From positions 9,603,697 through 9,667,696 of the forward strand of contig NC_079971.1 in assembly GCF_029852145.1 (NCBI RefSeq): a stretch of 64,000 bases of DNA. The letters run 5' to 3'. This DNA is from Microplitis mediator. Lineage: Eukaryota; Arthropoda; Insecta; Hymenoptera; Braconidae. Positions 1 to 10,993 of this stretch are shown here, piece after piece. The notes beneath the pieces are model-generated. The model was given only the letters and a program-made list of their open reading frames with translations. It was not told where the DNA came from and searched no databases. The first letter of the stretch is position 1, and every line of letters starts with the position of its first letter. The translations under genes were made by a program, and so were the position numbers.

Positions 1-905
1 AATAGAAAAAAGTAAAAAAAGAAATAATGAAAGAGACAATAGAAAAGAATTTCGAGGGTAAAAAATCCTATACCTCTCCGATTACTTATGTGAAGGTCTT
101 TTTGAGTTCTGAAGCAATGAATAGGATCACTATAAAACTCAGGTCAGCAATTTGAGATTATATCGATTATATTTTTAAATAGAAATGGGATAAAGTGTAA
201 AGTATAGTACCACGAACAAAAAAAAAAAAAAACTAAAACGTTTTTGAACCAATTCGTCAGCGAGTAAGAGATAATTAACTTTCTGAAACTACGTTGGAAT
301 GCTGCGCCTGCGTTTTAATATTTGTTGGTTTTCACCAGTTGCGCATAACCCGTGTGTAATCTCACCTCCGAAAAGAGGTTTGATGTTACCTTTTGTGACC
401 ACGCCCAGAATTCTCCCTCTTTGTTGACGATATGAATTAAAATCTATATAACTGCTGCATGATTTATATACTTTTGTTTCATGTCATGTTTCCAAAATAA
501 TGAGTAAAGTCCGAGCAAAGAATATCAACTGTACTTCTTACAGCATTATTTTTCTGAAAAAAATATACCGCACATTTACGGGGTGCGATGAGCATCCATA
601 TCGGATAAGTTTTGTTAAAAGTAGGCGCCCTGAATCAAAGAATGAATTCTTTGTAAATCCGTCTTGATTCTTCCCTGTTTTCACTACTTAAGAAGACTAA
701 AAAAAATCATAACTGACCACATCACCATTCAACTCTATTCTTCAAGTCTTGATTCTCTTTTGGTTTATGCCGCTGTAGATTTTTCTTGTTTTATATTCAA
801 AGAAAATCAAAAGAGAAACAAGAGAAAAATTCTCTTTGATATTCTTTTCCCGATAAAAAATGATTTTATCTAATTATATATATGTAAATATTATATATGA
901 GACCA
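1..905. other. AT-rich sequence, nothing identified
   Basis: No open frame with coding character, no RNA gene and no clear terminal repeats were seen here. The short frame near 664-873 is in low-complexity AT-rich DNA and has no recognisable motif. The stretch ends where the 5S-bearing transposon begins. Confidence 0.4.
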
Positions 906-939
906 TACCCGATGAAAAAAGATGTTGTCTAATCATATA

Positions 940-1600
940 TGATTATATATGTTCATATGTATGATCATATATGATTATATATGATCATACATAAAGTTAT
1001 ATATAATCATGCATGATTATATATGGGGTCATATATAATTAGAACTGATCATACCTGGCTGTTATAAGCCCATACATAAGTCTATATATGATCAGATCTG
1101 ATTATATATGAGTCTATGAATAATTAGATATGATCATACCTGGCTGTTATAACCCCATATATAATCATACATGAGTCTATATATGATCAGATCTATTTAT
1201 ATATAATTAGATCTGATCATACCCGGCTGTTATGACCCCATATATAATCATATACAAGTCTATATATGATCAGACCTGAGTGTATATAAGCCTATACATT
1301 ATTTGATCTAATCACACCTGGCTGTTATAACCCCATATATAACCATATATAAGTCTATATATGATCAGATCTGATCATATATGAATCTATATATAATTAG
1401 ATATAATCATGCCTGACTGTTATAACCCCATATATAATCATATATAAGTATGTACATGATTAGATCTGATCAGACATGACTGATACAAACCCATATATAA
1501 TTAGATATAGGCCTAGACATAATTAGATCTGATCAGACATGACTGATATAAACTTATATGTAGTTATATATGTCTATGTATGATTAAATCTGATCAAACT
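940..1600. repeat. Degenerate palindromic ATATATGATCAGATCTGAT repeats
   Basis: Irregular repetition of short motifs (ATATATGAT, TGATCAGATCTGATCA, GGCTGTTATAACCCCATATA) with strong self-complementarity. It lies inside the 5S-bearing transposon. The same kind of sequence fills the related element at 30180-30620. Confidence 0.7.
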
Positions 1601-1863
1601 TTATGGATATGAAACCTATAAATATTTAATTATGTATGTAGTTCTAATAAATATATATATATATTAAATAATATGACAATTTTTTAATATCAAAGTTATT
1701 AAATTTTTATTTTGTCAACTATCATTCAAACTTGAATCCCCCCCAATACTTAAAAAATGTTCAAAGGTTTCGGCAGCAACTTAAAAGTATAAAGTATCAA
1801 TTTGATTATTTGAGTTAAGTAATGCCATAAACTTTTCTTATTTATAAGTGAAGAACAGACTAG

Positions 1864-1960
1864 AGGATCAGACTACGATCCATCGATAACCGAAGTTAAG
1901 CAGCATCGGCGTGGGACATTAATTGGACGGGTGACCTCGTAGTAAAATAGTAGTCAACGG
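1864..1960 (+). pseudogene. 5S rRNA-derived sequence inside a transposon
   Basis: Matches the internal part of eukaryotic 5S rRNA: CCATCGATAACCGAAGTTAAGCAGC, then TCGGCGTGG, then TTGGACGGGTGACC. These correspond to the A-box/intermediate/C-box control region used by TFIIIA and RNA polymerase III. The flanking parts have diverged and the 3' end is not a normal 5S terminus, so this is a derived or captured copy, not a working rRNA gene. A T-rich run follows at 1968-1980. The reverse copy is at 29300-29399. Confidence 0.75.
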
Positions 1961-2242
1961 ATAAGAATTTTTTTTTTTTTATTATTCAATTTTAACCGAC
2001 ATTTAGATTGATAAAGACAATAAATCCTAATTAATTTACTTAATTAATAATTTACAGATATTCTAAATCAGATTCTAAAAATGACTATATTCGTTCATGC
2101 ATGATTATATATAATCATATATGATCATGTATAAACATATCTGACTATATATAATTAGACCTGGCCAATTTTTAGATCTGATCATATATAGACAATTATG
2201 CATGATCATATATGATTAGACAAAATCTTTTTTCATCGGGTA

Positions 2243-2516
2243 TACACAGAAAAAAAAATTAACTTGGTTCAAGTAAATTATTTTCTTCAAAATATCATTC
2301 TTGTTTCAAAACATTTAAACTTTTCAATTCAAGAAAAGTTCAATCTTGAATAAATAGTTTATTACTCTTCAATGAAGAATAAAAATTTTTCTTTCAAAAA
2401 TTTTACTCTTGAAAGAAGCATTTTTTCTTTTCAAACAAGATGCATATTTATTTCTCCCAAGAATTTTTTTCTCTTGGTTTGAAGCCGATAATATTGACTC
2501 AGGATTATACCGACTT
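2243..2516. repeat. Fragment of the ACACAGAAAAAAAAATTAACTT repeat family
   Basis: Begins with ACACAGAAAAAAAAATTAAC followed by TTGGTTCAAG-rich sequence. Similar starts occur at 38074 and 24575, and a similar end (reverse) at about 7300-7348. It looks like a MITE family with A-rich termini. The exact right end here was not resolved. Confidence 0.4.
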
Positions 2517-2710
2517 CACTCTAAAACCAAGTTTATTATTTTAAGACATATTAAATGTGTTCTATGTTTAAGACCATAAGCAAAACTATCGTTTTTTGTA
2601 GTTTTTTAAAACACGTTTCACGGTGTATTAAATATCTATAGATTGCTTATGGCGTTTCAATGTTATTTGGCAAGTGTGTTAATTTTGACTACACACTTGG
2701 TTTTAGAGTG
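2517..2710. mobile_element. Small MITE with CACTCTAAAACC termini
   Basis: A 194-bp segment with inverted termini CACTCTAAAACCAAGT and ACTTGGTTTTAGAGTG, flanked by TT on both sides. CAC...GTG ends with a 2-bp duplication would fit the CMC (EnSpm/CACTA-like) superfamily. A two-base match alone is weak support. Confidence 0.5.
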
Positions 2711-3103
2711 TTAGTTTGAGTATGGTGAATTTTTTGAATCAGGATGTTATTTTAGTCGATTCAGAAATATACAAATATATTCTTTAAAATTATTAAACTG
2801 TTTATTACTACAATAGTAACTCATAGGAATTTTTGATTTGGAAGTTTGATGCACATTTTTATTTAAAAAAAAATTCGTTTATACAAAAATTTATATAATA
2901 TTTTTGTTTAATGACCGCATTTTTAATAATGTAAAATTTAAGGTTACCCAGTAAATAAGTATTGACAATTAAATACATTCACTGTGAAAATCTTCAAAGT
3001 TTGAACAGTAATTATTTACTACTTTAGGTATTATGATAACGAAATTTGTTCATATTTAGATACATTAAACTAAAATAATTATCAATGGCGAGATTTATGT
3101 TTT

Positions 3104-3503
3104 CCCTCGCAGATTTGAATCACGGTGGAAACACGGTGGGTTTGTTCCATTTTACCACTGTGATTACGCGGTGTATCCACCGTGATTACACGGTGGCTTG
3201 ACCACCGTGTATACACGGTGTTTCCACTGTGATTACGCGGTGGATACACCGTGGAAACACGGTGGTGAAATAGCACAAAGCCACCGTGGAATCACGGTGG
3301 ATACACCGCGTAATCACAGTGGGAACACCGTGTATACACAGTGGTCAAGCCACCGCGTAATCACGGTGGATACACCGCGTAATCACAGTGGATACACTGT
3401 GTATACCCGGTGGTGAAATGGAACAAACCCACCGTGTAACCACAGTGGATCCACGATGTTTACACTTTCACGGTGTTCCCACCGTGATTCAAATCTGCGA
3501 GGG
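3104..3503. mobile_element. Foldback element built from CACGGTG palindromes
   Basis: A 400-bp unit whose ends are inverted repeats (CCCTCGCAGATTTGAATCAC at the left, its complement at the right) bordered by TT. The interior is a near-continuous series of about 15-bp alternating motifs (CCACCGTG, CACGGTGG, GATTACGCGGTGGATACACC) that pair both locally and across the whole element. The short frames on both strands here are products of this repetition, not genes. It is strikingly GC-richer than its surroundings. Confidence 0.8.
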
Positions 3504-4238
3504 TTGATGTTTAAATTGTGAACTTACAATTCAGAACTAACTACAATTAACCGAGAAAAACAAGCGGCTTGCAGGCACACCGTCAAAAGTAAAAATTTCA
3601 GAAGTATACCAACTTCAGAAACTCACAGTTAGGAATGTAAACAATAAAGATGGTTCATAATTCAGAATGACAAATTATCACCTTGTCAAAAACATCGAAT
3701 CTCTAATCTTTATATCAACACATACTCAGAATTTACAATATTCATTCTTTCGTAATAAAGAATTAACAATATTTAGAATGACAATATTTCAGAAATCCAA
3801 TACTTCCGAAATTTCAAACTACGAACGCCAATTCTTCAGAATTACATTTTATACGAATGACCATTTTAGTAAAATTTTCTAAGCTTTGCTGACAGTCGGG
3901 TTTACAGACTTTCCCTATGAATTTACCATTATCATGTGAGTGCTTTGGCGGATTGATTGGGTTTAAAAAATTTGTATGACTCGTTATGTAATAATTATAT
4001 ATGAATTTTACGAGTTTAATTTGTATGAAACGATTATATTGAATGTACTGAATTAAGATAGAAGTGCTATTTATGGCCAGTGTTTTATTTTTAGACCTTT
4101 AATATTTCATTTTAATTAATGGAGAAGTATAAAAAAAAAAAAAATTCATTCTAATACAGTAAAAAAAATCGGTCTGTCAGTTGACCCTGCGGGCCAGCCC
4201 CCAAACTTCCCGCTGTTTTCGAGCTCGTTGAGCCAATT

Positions 4239-4592
4239 TTGTATACAATTACTATCACAATAATTATTAGTATAAATTTTATATATAATTTGTATACATT
4301 TACTATCACAATAATTATTAGTATAAATTTTATATATAATTTGTATACAATTACTATCACAATAATTATTAGTATAAATTTCATATATAATTTGTATACA
4401 ATTACTATCACAATAATTATTTGTATTAATTTTATATATAATTTGTATACAATTACTATCACAATTATTATTAGTATAAATTTCATATATAATTTATATA
4501 CAATTACTATCACAATAATTATTTGTATTAATTTTATATATAATTTGTATACAATTACTATCACAATAATTACTGTCATAGAAAATCGATAG
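4239..4592. repeat. 51-bp minisatellite, about 7 copies
   Basis: Tandem units with a period of 51 bp, for example from one GTATAC at 4241 to the next at 4292. Units differ at a few bases. Because 51 is a multiple of three, repeat-encoded open frames arise on both strands; they have no other coding evidence. Confidence 0.85.
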
Positions 4593-4770
4593 AAAATTGA
4601 CAGAAAACAAAAACTTGTTGCTGTCAGAGAAAATCGATAGAAAATCCATAGGAAATTGACAGAAAACAAAAACTTGTTGCTGTCATAGAAAATCGATAGA
4701 AAATCCATAGAAAATTGACAGAAAACAAAAACTTGTTGCTGTCATAGAAAATCGATAGAAAATCAATAGA
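4570..4770. repeat. Short tandem array, unit about 59 bp
   Basis: Units begin GTCATAGAAAATCGATAGAA and recur at 4575, 4623, 4682 and 4741 (spacing 48, 59, 59). It directly follows the 51-bp array and is inside the same CGGGAAGTTAA-family copy. Confidence 0.75.
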
Positions 4771-7049
4771 AAATCAGTCTGTCAGTTGACCCTGCGGGCC
4801 AGCCCCAAAACTTTCCGCTGTTTTCGAGCTCGCTGAGCTCGAAAACATTATTGTGATTACATTTTCGAGCTCTTCGAGCTCGCAAATACTTTTGTATGCC
4901 ATTGTTTTGTAAAAAACCATTTTTTAGCATTTCCTTCTGCCACGATATCTCGCGAACGAATCAACCGATTTTGATGGTTGAGGTGGCAATCGACGCGTTT
5001 TATCAAGTTCTGAAGCTGATCAAATTTTGAAATTGATTTATTCAGCCGTTTTTGAGAAATTTCAACAAAACCAAGGAAAAAATTTTTTTTGAATTCTTTC
5101 GTTAACGGTTTCTCTTGAACGAATGAACCGATTTTGATGGTTGAGGTGGCATTCGACGCGGCTTATAGAGTTTCAGAGCTGATTAAATTTTGGAATCAAT
5201 CCATCGATCAAATTAAAAGTTATCCAAATAAAACATTTTCGAAAAAATTTTATTTTTGAAATATCTCTGAACGCACCCTACCGATTAAGTTCAAATTTTC
5301 ACGGCTTCAAGACATTAACAAGCCGCGTCGAATGACACCTCAACGATCAAAATCGGTTCATCCGTTCAAGAGTTATGAATATTTACATACATACATACGT
5401 ACGTACGTACGTACGTACACACATACATACACTCGGACATCATCGTGAAATTAGTCAGAATAGCTTCTTAGGACCTCAAAACGTCGACATCTGATGGAAA
5501 TTCAATTTTCGTAAATCGGACCGAAACCAATAACTTCCCGAATTTTTGAAAATTTACAATTTTCTTAGCGGGAAGTTAAAAATTCCCTTTAAATGAATTA
5601 AAAAAAATTCATCATATCATTACGTACTTTGCGTATTATTTTATTAAAATTTTTGAAGTAACCAAAACTGGTACTAAAGTGGCCAAAAATGGTACTTCTA
5701 TCCTATATGAATTATAAAATAAAATTCAAATAAGATATTGAAAATAATACACGGATCAATGTCCAATAGAATGAATCAATTATTCTTGAATTATAATTAT
5801 TATTTAAAATATTGGACCAAATAAAACATAAACATATATGTTAATTATAAATTTATAAATAAAAAATGCATCTGGATTTGATTTAGGCTGTATTTTTATT
5901 CATCACACAAGCATTAATAATAATTAAGTTACAATAATAATAATCCGAAAATTCCCATAGAATCCAATCACATGCGACATAAACGGCATTGAAACCAATA
6001 CAGTCTATAGGATTCTATGCGGTTTTTGTCGCAGTTACGTGGATTCTACAAGAATTTTTGGACAGAGTATATACTGATATACATCAAGATTAGTTTCGAT
6101 TAAAATTTAGTTTAGTTAAATTGATAATATTTAAAATCTATAAACTATTTTTAAACAGATGAGATTATATTGTTTATTAGTATGTGTTAAAAAAATTATG
6201 TCACTAATTTTACGATTTTATGTTGAAGCTTAAATAATTATAACTCAACTATTCTTTCTAAACATGAATAAGTCAATATTCACTAATTCTGAGTGCCAAC
6301 CGAACCACTTTTTGAAATTAGCGGTTCGGTTTGCACTTGGCATTAGTAAATCTTCACTTATTTTCACTTATTCATGTTTAGAGAGTTATTAGAACTTAAT
6401 TATTACTGGCCATAAATAGCACTTCTATCTTAATTCAGTACATTCAATATAATCGTTTCATACAAATTAAACTCGTAAAATTCATATATAATTATTACAT
6501 AACGAGTCATACAAATTTTTTAAACCCAATCAATCCGCCAAAGCACTCACATGATAATGGTAAATTCATAGGGAAAGTCTGTAAACCCGACTGTCAGCAA
6601 AGCTTAGAAAATTTTACTAAAATGGTCATTCGTATAAAATGTAATTCTGAAGAATTGGCGTTCGTAGTTTGAAATTTCGGAAGTATTGGATTTCTGAAAT
6701 ATTGTCATTCTAAATATTGTTAATTCTTTATTACGAAAGAATGAATATTGTAAATTCTGAGTATGTGTTGATATAAAGATTAGAGATTCGATGTTTTTGA
6801 CAAGGTGATAATTTGTCATTCTGAATTATGAACCATCTTTATTGTTTACATTCCTAGCTGTGAGTTTCTGAAGTTGGTATACTTTTGAAATTTTTACTTT
6901 TGACGGTGTGCCTGCAAGCCAAACAAGCAAATACGCTGTACTCATTGAGGCGCCACCTGGCGTCCAAATTTTTACTTCACCCAAGTAAATCTGTTACTTG
7001 GTTCGAGAGTTAGATTTATTGTTTGGAAAAAAATGTACTTTTGAACCAA

Positions 7050-7200
7050 CCCTGATTAAAACAAATGATTAAAAAGTATTTAAAATGATTTGTTTTTTAA
7101 TCATTTTAAATACTTTGTAATCCTTCAAATCATTTCTAATCCTGTCTCTTATGGACATTTTACGTGTGAAATCATTTTTAATCATTTTGTTTAATCAGGG
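7050..7200. mobile_element. 151-bp MITE, CCCTGATTAAAA termini
   Basis: Inverted ends CCCTGATTAAAACAAATGAT and ATCATTTTGTTTAATCAGGG with AA on both sides. The interior is made of AAATGATTAAAAAG-like motifs in both orientations. The termini resemble those of the MITEs at 18138 and 40421 and of the 4.76-kb element at 56321. Confidence 0.7.
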
Positions 7201-7364
7201 AAGCATATACAAATCTTGGTTTAAGAATCCTAAGACTTCTTGAGCCAAGAAATAAATTTTTGAATAAAAAAAAATTGAATTTTCCAAACAAGTATTCTTG
7301 GTTCAAGAATTTTTCACTTGAATCAAGTCAACTTTTTTTGTACTGTGTACAAAATTCTGGACAA

Positions 7365-7840
7365 AGGTTGGTCCTGCAGGCCAGCCTCAAAACTTCTTGC
7401 TGTCTTCGAGCTTAAGGAGCTCAAAAACATTAGTGTGAATACATTTTCGAACTCGAAAATACTCTTTAATGCATTTTTTTGGTGAGCTTTTCAACCTCAA
7501 ACAATATACGTTTTATGTTAAAGTTTTAAAATTTAAGAATCGAAAATGATTAATGAATAAACGTTTTATAATCTTTTATTCACAATTATGTTCAATGGAA
7601 TAAATGTATTTAAGCATAAATCAATCCAAGTCATCCAAATAAGGATTTAAATGAGTTTTGACTCAGCTCAGAGCTGTAATATATAAAATATCCGTGAAAA
7701 ATGATGAAACGGTATTTTTCCAATTTTGTTGCTGATAACATTATTATTCAAACTAAAAACCGAATTACACTATATTATGTGATGATCGAGAGAGTCCATA
7801 AAAACGAAGATCTGGTATGATTTTAAATCTATTTTAGTAT
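7365..7840 (+). repeat. Partial CGGGAAGTTAA-family head
   Basis: GGTCCTGCAGGCCAGCCTCAAAACTT and following sequence match the head of the same family at 45352 and 51884. It is cut off at 7840, where the inverted-duplicated block begins. Confidence 0.6.
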
Positions 7841-8500
7841 CAGTGTTGGCAGACGAGTGAAACATTATTATTGTATCAGGGGCGTAAAATTATTGTACTT
7901 TCAGTAAAATTATTGTACATTTTAAATTTATTTCTTATTTTCTTTTAATTACGTTATTTACTAAGGATATAGTATAACTATTACCCTAAATACTTACTCT
8001 CAATAAATTCTGAAATTAATTAGCGACATTTCTTACAAAAGTTAGAAATTTTTTTTATTTAAACTTGACATCTTATTTGGACGACATGTGACGCGAAATT
8101 CAATTGAAAAATTAAAGTAAAATTAATGACATTACTTCTAATTAATTTGAACTTTTATCTGAACGATCTGCTTTATTTTTACTATAAAAACAAGTGAAAA
8201 TTTGATATCATTTCAATTTTTAACATTTTAACATTTTATCATGATGTCATTGGCTGATGTCATAAAATACTACTGGCAGGCTATCTTTTAACCATAATAA
8301 GAAATAATTACTATCGATACGTGGCGGGAAAATACATAGGACTTAATCAAGATTTTTTTGAAATAATTTTATTAGCGTAAGCATAGCGATCATTAGAAAT
8401 TATTGTATTTTTCATTGGATTGTACATTTAGGATTGAGGATTGTATAATTCATCAAATTATGGTACGTGTACAATAATTATTGTACGTCTGCTCACACTG
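7841..8500. mobile_element. hAT-like MITE, 660 bp (copy with one TSD lost)
   Basis: Termini CAGTGTTGGCAGACGAGTG and GTACGTCTGCTCACACTG are typical of hAT non-autonomous elements. The inner end is followed by ACTCATAC (8501-8508), but the outer end is preceded by TTTAGTAT. The twin at 39548-40207 has the full 8-bp duplication on both sides. Confidence 0.8.
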
Positions 8501-8899
8501 ACTCATACCCACGATCCTTCCACCTTTGAGAACTTGACTATTTATTTTTTCCGGATCATCTCGAATACCTAATGATTGAAGACAAAAAGTAATAACTTTT
8601 AAATAATTATTGTCCTCACTACCTTACCAAAGTTCAACAAGTGTCCGTGATTTATTATACTTCATCGCCGGTAAAATTTTTACTTTGAGGTGTTCCACTA
8701 ACTAATTGACAAATGTCTTGAATTGAAGCACGCATTATTTACTGTAATAATCTTTAACACTTGTAATAATTTAAATAAATTATCAAAACATAAATAAGCC
8801 AGTTGATTTTATATAGTAAACATTCAGAGCAGCCTACTTTGATTAGTTTATTTTTTGGCCACCAGATGACTAATATCTAAGCCACGCCCATTCTAAGGT

Positions 8900-9560
8900 T
8901 CCCAATACATTTTAACGTAAACGTAAATGCAAAAGCTAGAGTTGTCGACAACTTGTCATCAAATTGGTCGCAAACGACTGAATACCAACTTTTTGAGAAG
9001 CAACTCGTGCTATCAGGGTTTTAGACACCCTGATAGCCACACCTTGCTCAGCAAAGTCTCTGATAGCACAGTTTGCTTTAGCAAAAATTTACTTTACAAA
9101 AGTTTTCTTGAATTTTTTGTCAAATTTCCGTCAACTTCGGACTTTCCCGTTTTTTTACGACAGTTTGTACGCAACTTGCTATTCAATTTGACTTTAATTT
9201 TCTACCCGAATTAGAATGCAAATTCACTTCAAAAGTTGACTAGAAAAAAATTGTTTTCAATTTTCAGGCAAATTTTATGTCAATTTAATGTCAATTTGAC
9301 TTGAAAAATTGTGAAATATTTTCTTACCGTCAAATTGAAGACATTTTTTTGTATAAATTTGCTTACCTTCTGAAATGGTAACAAATAACATTACCGACCT
9401 TATTTTATCACAAAAAGCGACCTCTAATTTAAAAAAAAATTAACCGCAAATTTTTCTTTACAACTTTTGCTATGAAATTGTCAGCAAATTCGGGCAGCAG
9501 ATTTCAGGTAATTTCAACATCAAATTACTGTCAATTTCAAGCTAAAGTAGCTATTAAGGT
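8900..9560. repeat. CCTGATAGC-family repeat
   Basis: Contains CACCCTGATAGCCACACC, short TGTCAATTTGACTTG-like motifs, and the AAATTCGGGCAGCAGATTTCAGGTAATTTCAA end that recurs throughout the window. It has no convincing coding content. The 95-aa frame is repeat-derived. Confidence 0.65.
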
Positions 9561-9723
9561 AACCTGATAGGGCCTCAAGACGTGGGAATCTGATCAAAAC
9601 TCGATTTTCGAAAATCGGGGTGAAAACAATAACTTCCCGAATTTTCGAAAATTTACAATTTTCTGAGCGGGAAGTTAAAAAAAAACAGCAATACTCCGTG
9701 AATACTCCGAGGATACTTCGTAA

Positions 9724-10392
9724 CCGAGATTGAGGTGATAATCGATGCGTTTTATCGAGCTCTAAAGCTGATTAGATTTTGACATTGATCGTTCGAGTCG
9801 TTTCTGAAAAATTAAAAAAAAAAAACTAAAAATATTTTTCTTTTGTATGAAAATTACTCTGCAGTTTCGAGTAATCCTAGGCCATTCCAAAAATTCAGTA
9901 TTTTTTATTTCAACTTTTTATATTTTTCGTTGAAGTATTAATATCACTAGACTATATTTTACTCTACTAGTAAGTAATTTTTTACCAGCAGATAAAGTGT
10001 TATAATTCTATGATTTTATACTCTGTTGCGATCCCATATTTAATCGGTTATTAGGAATATTTTATCTGAATCTACCAATTTTTATTCTACGTGTGTTAAT
10101 TTTTACTCCCCAATATAGCATTTCTCCAAACCTATTGATGTTATGATGAAAAATGACTCGTACTTCGAATAAATTTCGAATCTATGAAGTATTTTTCACT
10201 CTAAACTGTAGAGTAATAATTCAGTAGTCTTCGTTAACCTTCGGTTAATATCGGCTTCGATTAAATGTCTTTTATTTTGCTCGCCGATCGCGATGACAAC
10301 TTACTGTTACGCACACAAACGTAGGCTTGGAAAAAAAAACGATCTCTTTAGCTCTGTATAACTTAAAATTTATCTAAAAATTAATAGTATAT
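9724..10392. other. AT-rich sequence with a CGGGAAGTTAA-family fragment
   Basis: Starts with GAGATTGAGGTGATAATCGATGCG, a body fragment of the CGGGAAGTTAA family (to about 9830). Nothing was recognised in the remaining AT-rich DNA. Confidence 0.4.
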
Positions 10393-10513
10393 TACACACC
10401 TAGGGAAGTAAAGTAAGAAATGTCTCAGATCACATGTAATTGTTGGCCGAGGCGAAGCCGAGGTCAACAAACATGTGATCTGAGGCTTTCTTATTTACTT
10501 CCCGAGGAGTGTA
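10393..10513. repeat. Short foldback hairpin
   Basis: TACACACCTAGGGAAGTAAA and TTACTTCCCGAGGAGTGTA, together with CAGATCACATG/CATGTGATCTGAG, form a long stem around a GC-rich loop (TTGGCCGAGGCGAAGCCGAGG). The GC-rich tract continues to about 10600 with CGGAAGCGGAAAGC motifs. Confidence 0.65.
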
Positions 10514-10993
10514 TACTATTTTTCTCCTCGACGGAAGCGGAAAGCGGCAACTTCGTTTTGCACAGCGGGACGAAAGTTGCACTTTCCGCCCGGAGGTGAG
10601 AAAAAAAAAATTTTGGATATTTTCTTTTTCAGTACAATACGAATAATTTTTTTTTCATTCTTTTTCAAAATATTTATTTTAAGATGGTTTTAGATTTTTT
10701 ATAGAAATTACAGCCTATTAATTGTAATTTTTATTTTAATTCAATACAAAAATTTTATAAATTAAATCATCAACTTTTTATCATAACCTACGAGTAAAAG
10801 TTGAATTAGAGAGAATTTATTGAGACAGCCACTAGGGGTAATTTTAACTCGTAATTGTGAGTAAAAATTAATCTGATTGATTTGTACTCACTAAAAAAGT
10901 AAGCTGTCGTAATTAAAAAGTAAAAAGTCGTAATGACCCAAGATTACTCGATTTAGAGTAATTTTTAGAATAAACGACATGGCAATATTCATA

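Larger units (their letters stand above)
906..2242. mobile_element. Non-autonomous DNA transposon carrying a 5S rRNA-like segment (copy 1)
   Basis: Inverted termini: left CCCGATGAAAAAAGAT from 908 and right ATCTTTTTTCATCGGG ending at 2240, each bordered by TA, so the target duplication is 2 bp (TA). Similarity extends inward through TTGTCTAATCATATATGAT. The interior is a long run of near-palindromic ATATATGATCAGATCTGAT motifs (about 940-1600) and, at 1864-1960, a 5S-like sequence. A relative lies reversed at 29059-30647. No coding capacity, so it must be mobilised in trans. The superfamily is not certain. Confidence 0.75.
4168..5580 (+). repeat. CGGGAAGTTAA-family interspersed repeat with expanded head
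   Basis: Starts TCGGTCTGTCAGTTGACCCT in an A-run and ends GCGGGAAGTTAAA. The head sequence recurs at 4772, so the two minisatellites (4239-4592, 4570-4770) lie between duplicated heads. The body contains the recurrent phrase AACCGATTTTGATGGTTGAG and a TACATACGTACGT microsatellite (5388-5430). Other copies: 14040-14908 (reverse), 45352-47022 (interrupted), 49645-50418, and partial ones at 7365, 9567, 38372 and 51884. Confidence 0.7.
3566..6920. mobile_element. 3.36-kb DNA transposon with 516-bp TIRs and 8-bp TSD
   Basis: Arms 3566-4081 and 6405-6920 are inverted copies starting GGCTTGCAGGCACACCGTC. They are flanked by the direct repeat AAACAAGC (3558-3565 and 6921-6928), a perfect 8-bp target-site duplication. 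The arms are nearly identical, so the same 71-aa frame appears in both. The interior lacks a transposase. It holds a CGGGAAGTTAA-family copy with minisatellites (4168-5580) and AT-rich sequence. Long TIRs plus an 8-bp TSD suit MULE/Foldback- or hAT-type mobilisation. No protein assigns it. Confidence 0.88.
7841..9723 (+). repeat. 1,883-bp inverted duplication, left copy
   Basis: Reverse complement of 38325-40207, the same length on both sides and apparently identical (the 95-aa frame at 8927-9214 is identical in both). The left edge is exactly the CAGTGTTGGC end of a hAT-like MITE (7841-8500). In this copy that end lacks the target duplication: the flank is TTTAGTAT instead of ACTCATAC. The rest of the block is a CCTGATAGC-family element and the tail of a CGGGAAGTTAA copy. 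The right edge falls in the motif GATACTTCGTAA. Confidence 0.9.

Noticed and set aside
1864..1960. A functional 5S rRNA gene
   Set aside because: Only the internal region matches; ends and stem complementarity of 5S are lost, and it sits inside a transposon.
3667..3882. 71-aa frame, identical copy at 6604-6819
   Set aside because: It is duplicated only because it lies in the two 516-bp inverted arms of a transposon; no protein family signal.
4151..4708. 185-aa minus-strand and 117-aa plus-strand open frames
   Set aside because: Both run through a 51-bp minisatellite whose period is a multiple of three, so stop-free frames appear on both strands without coding function.
8927..9214. 95-aa frame, identical copy at 38834-39121
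   Set aside because: Identity is explained by the 1,883-bp inverted duplication; the sequence is a CCTGATAGC repeat.
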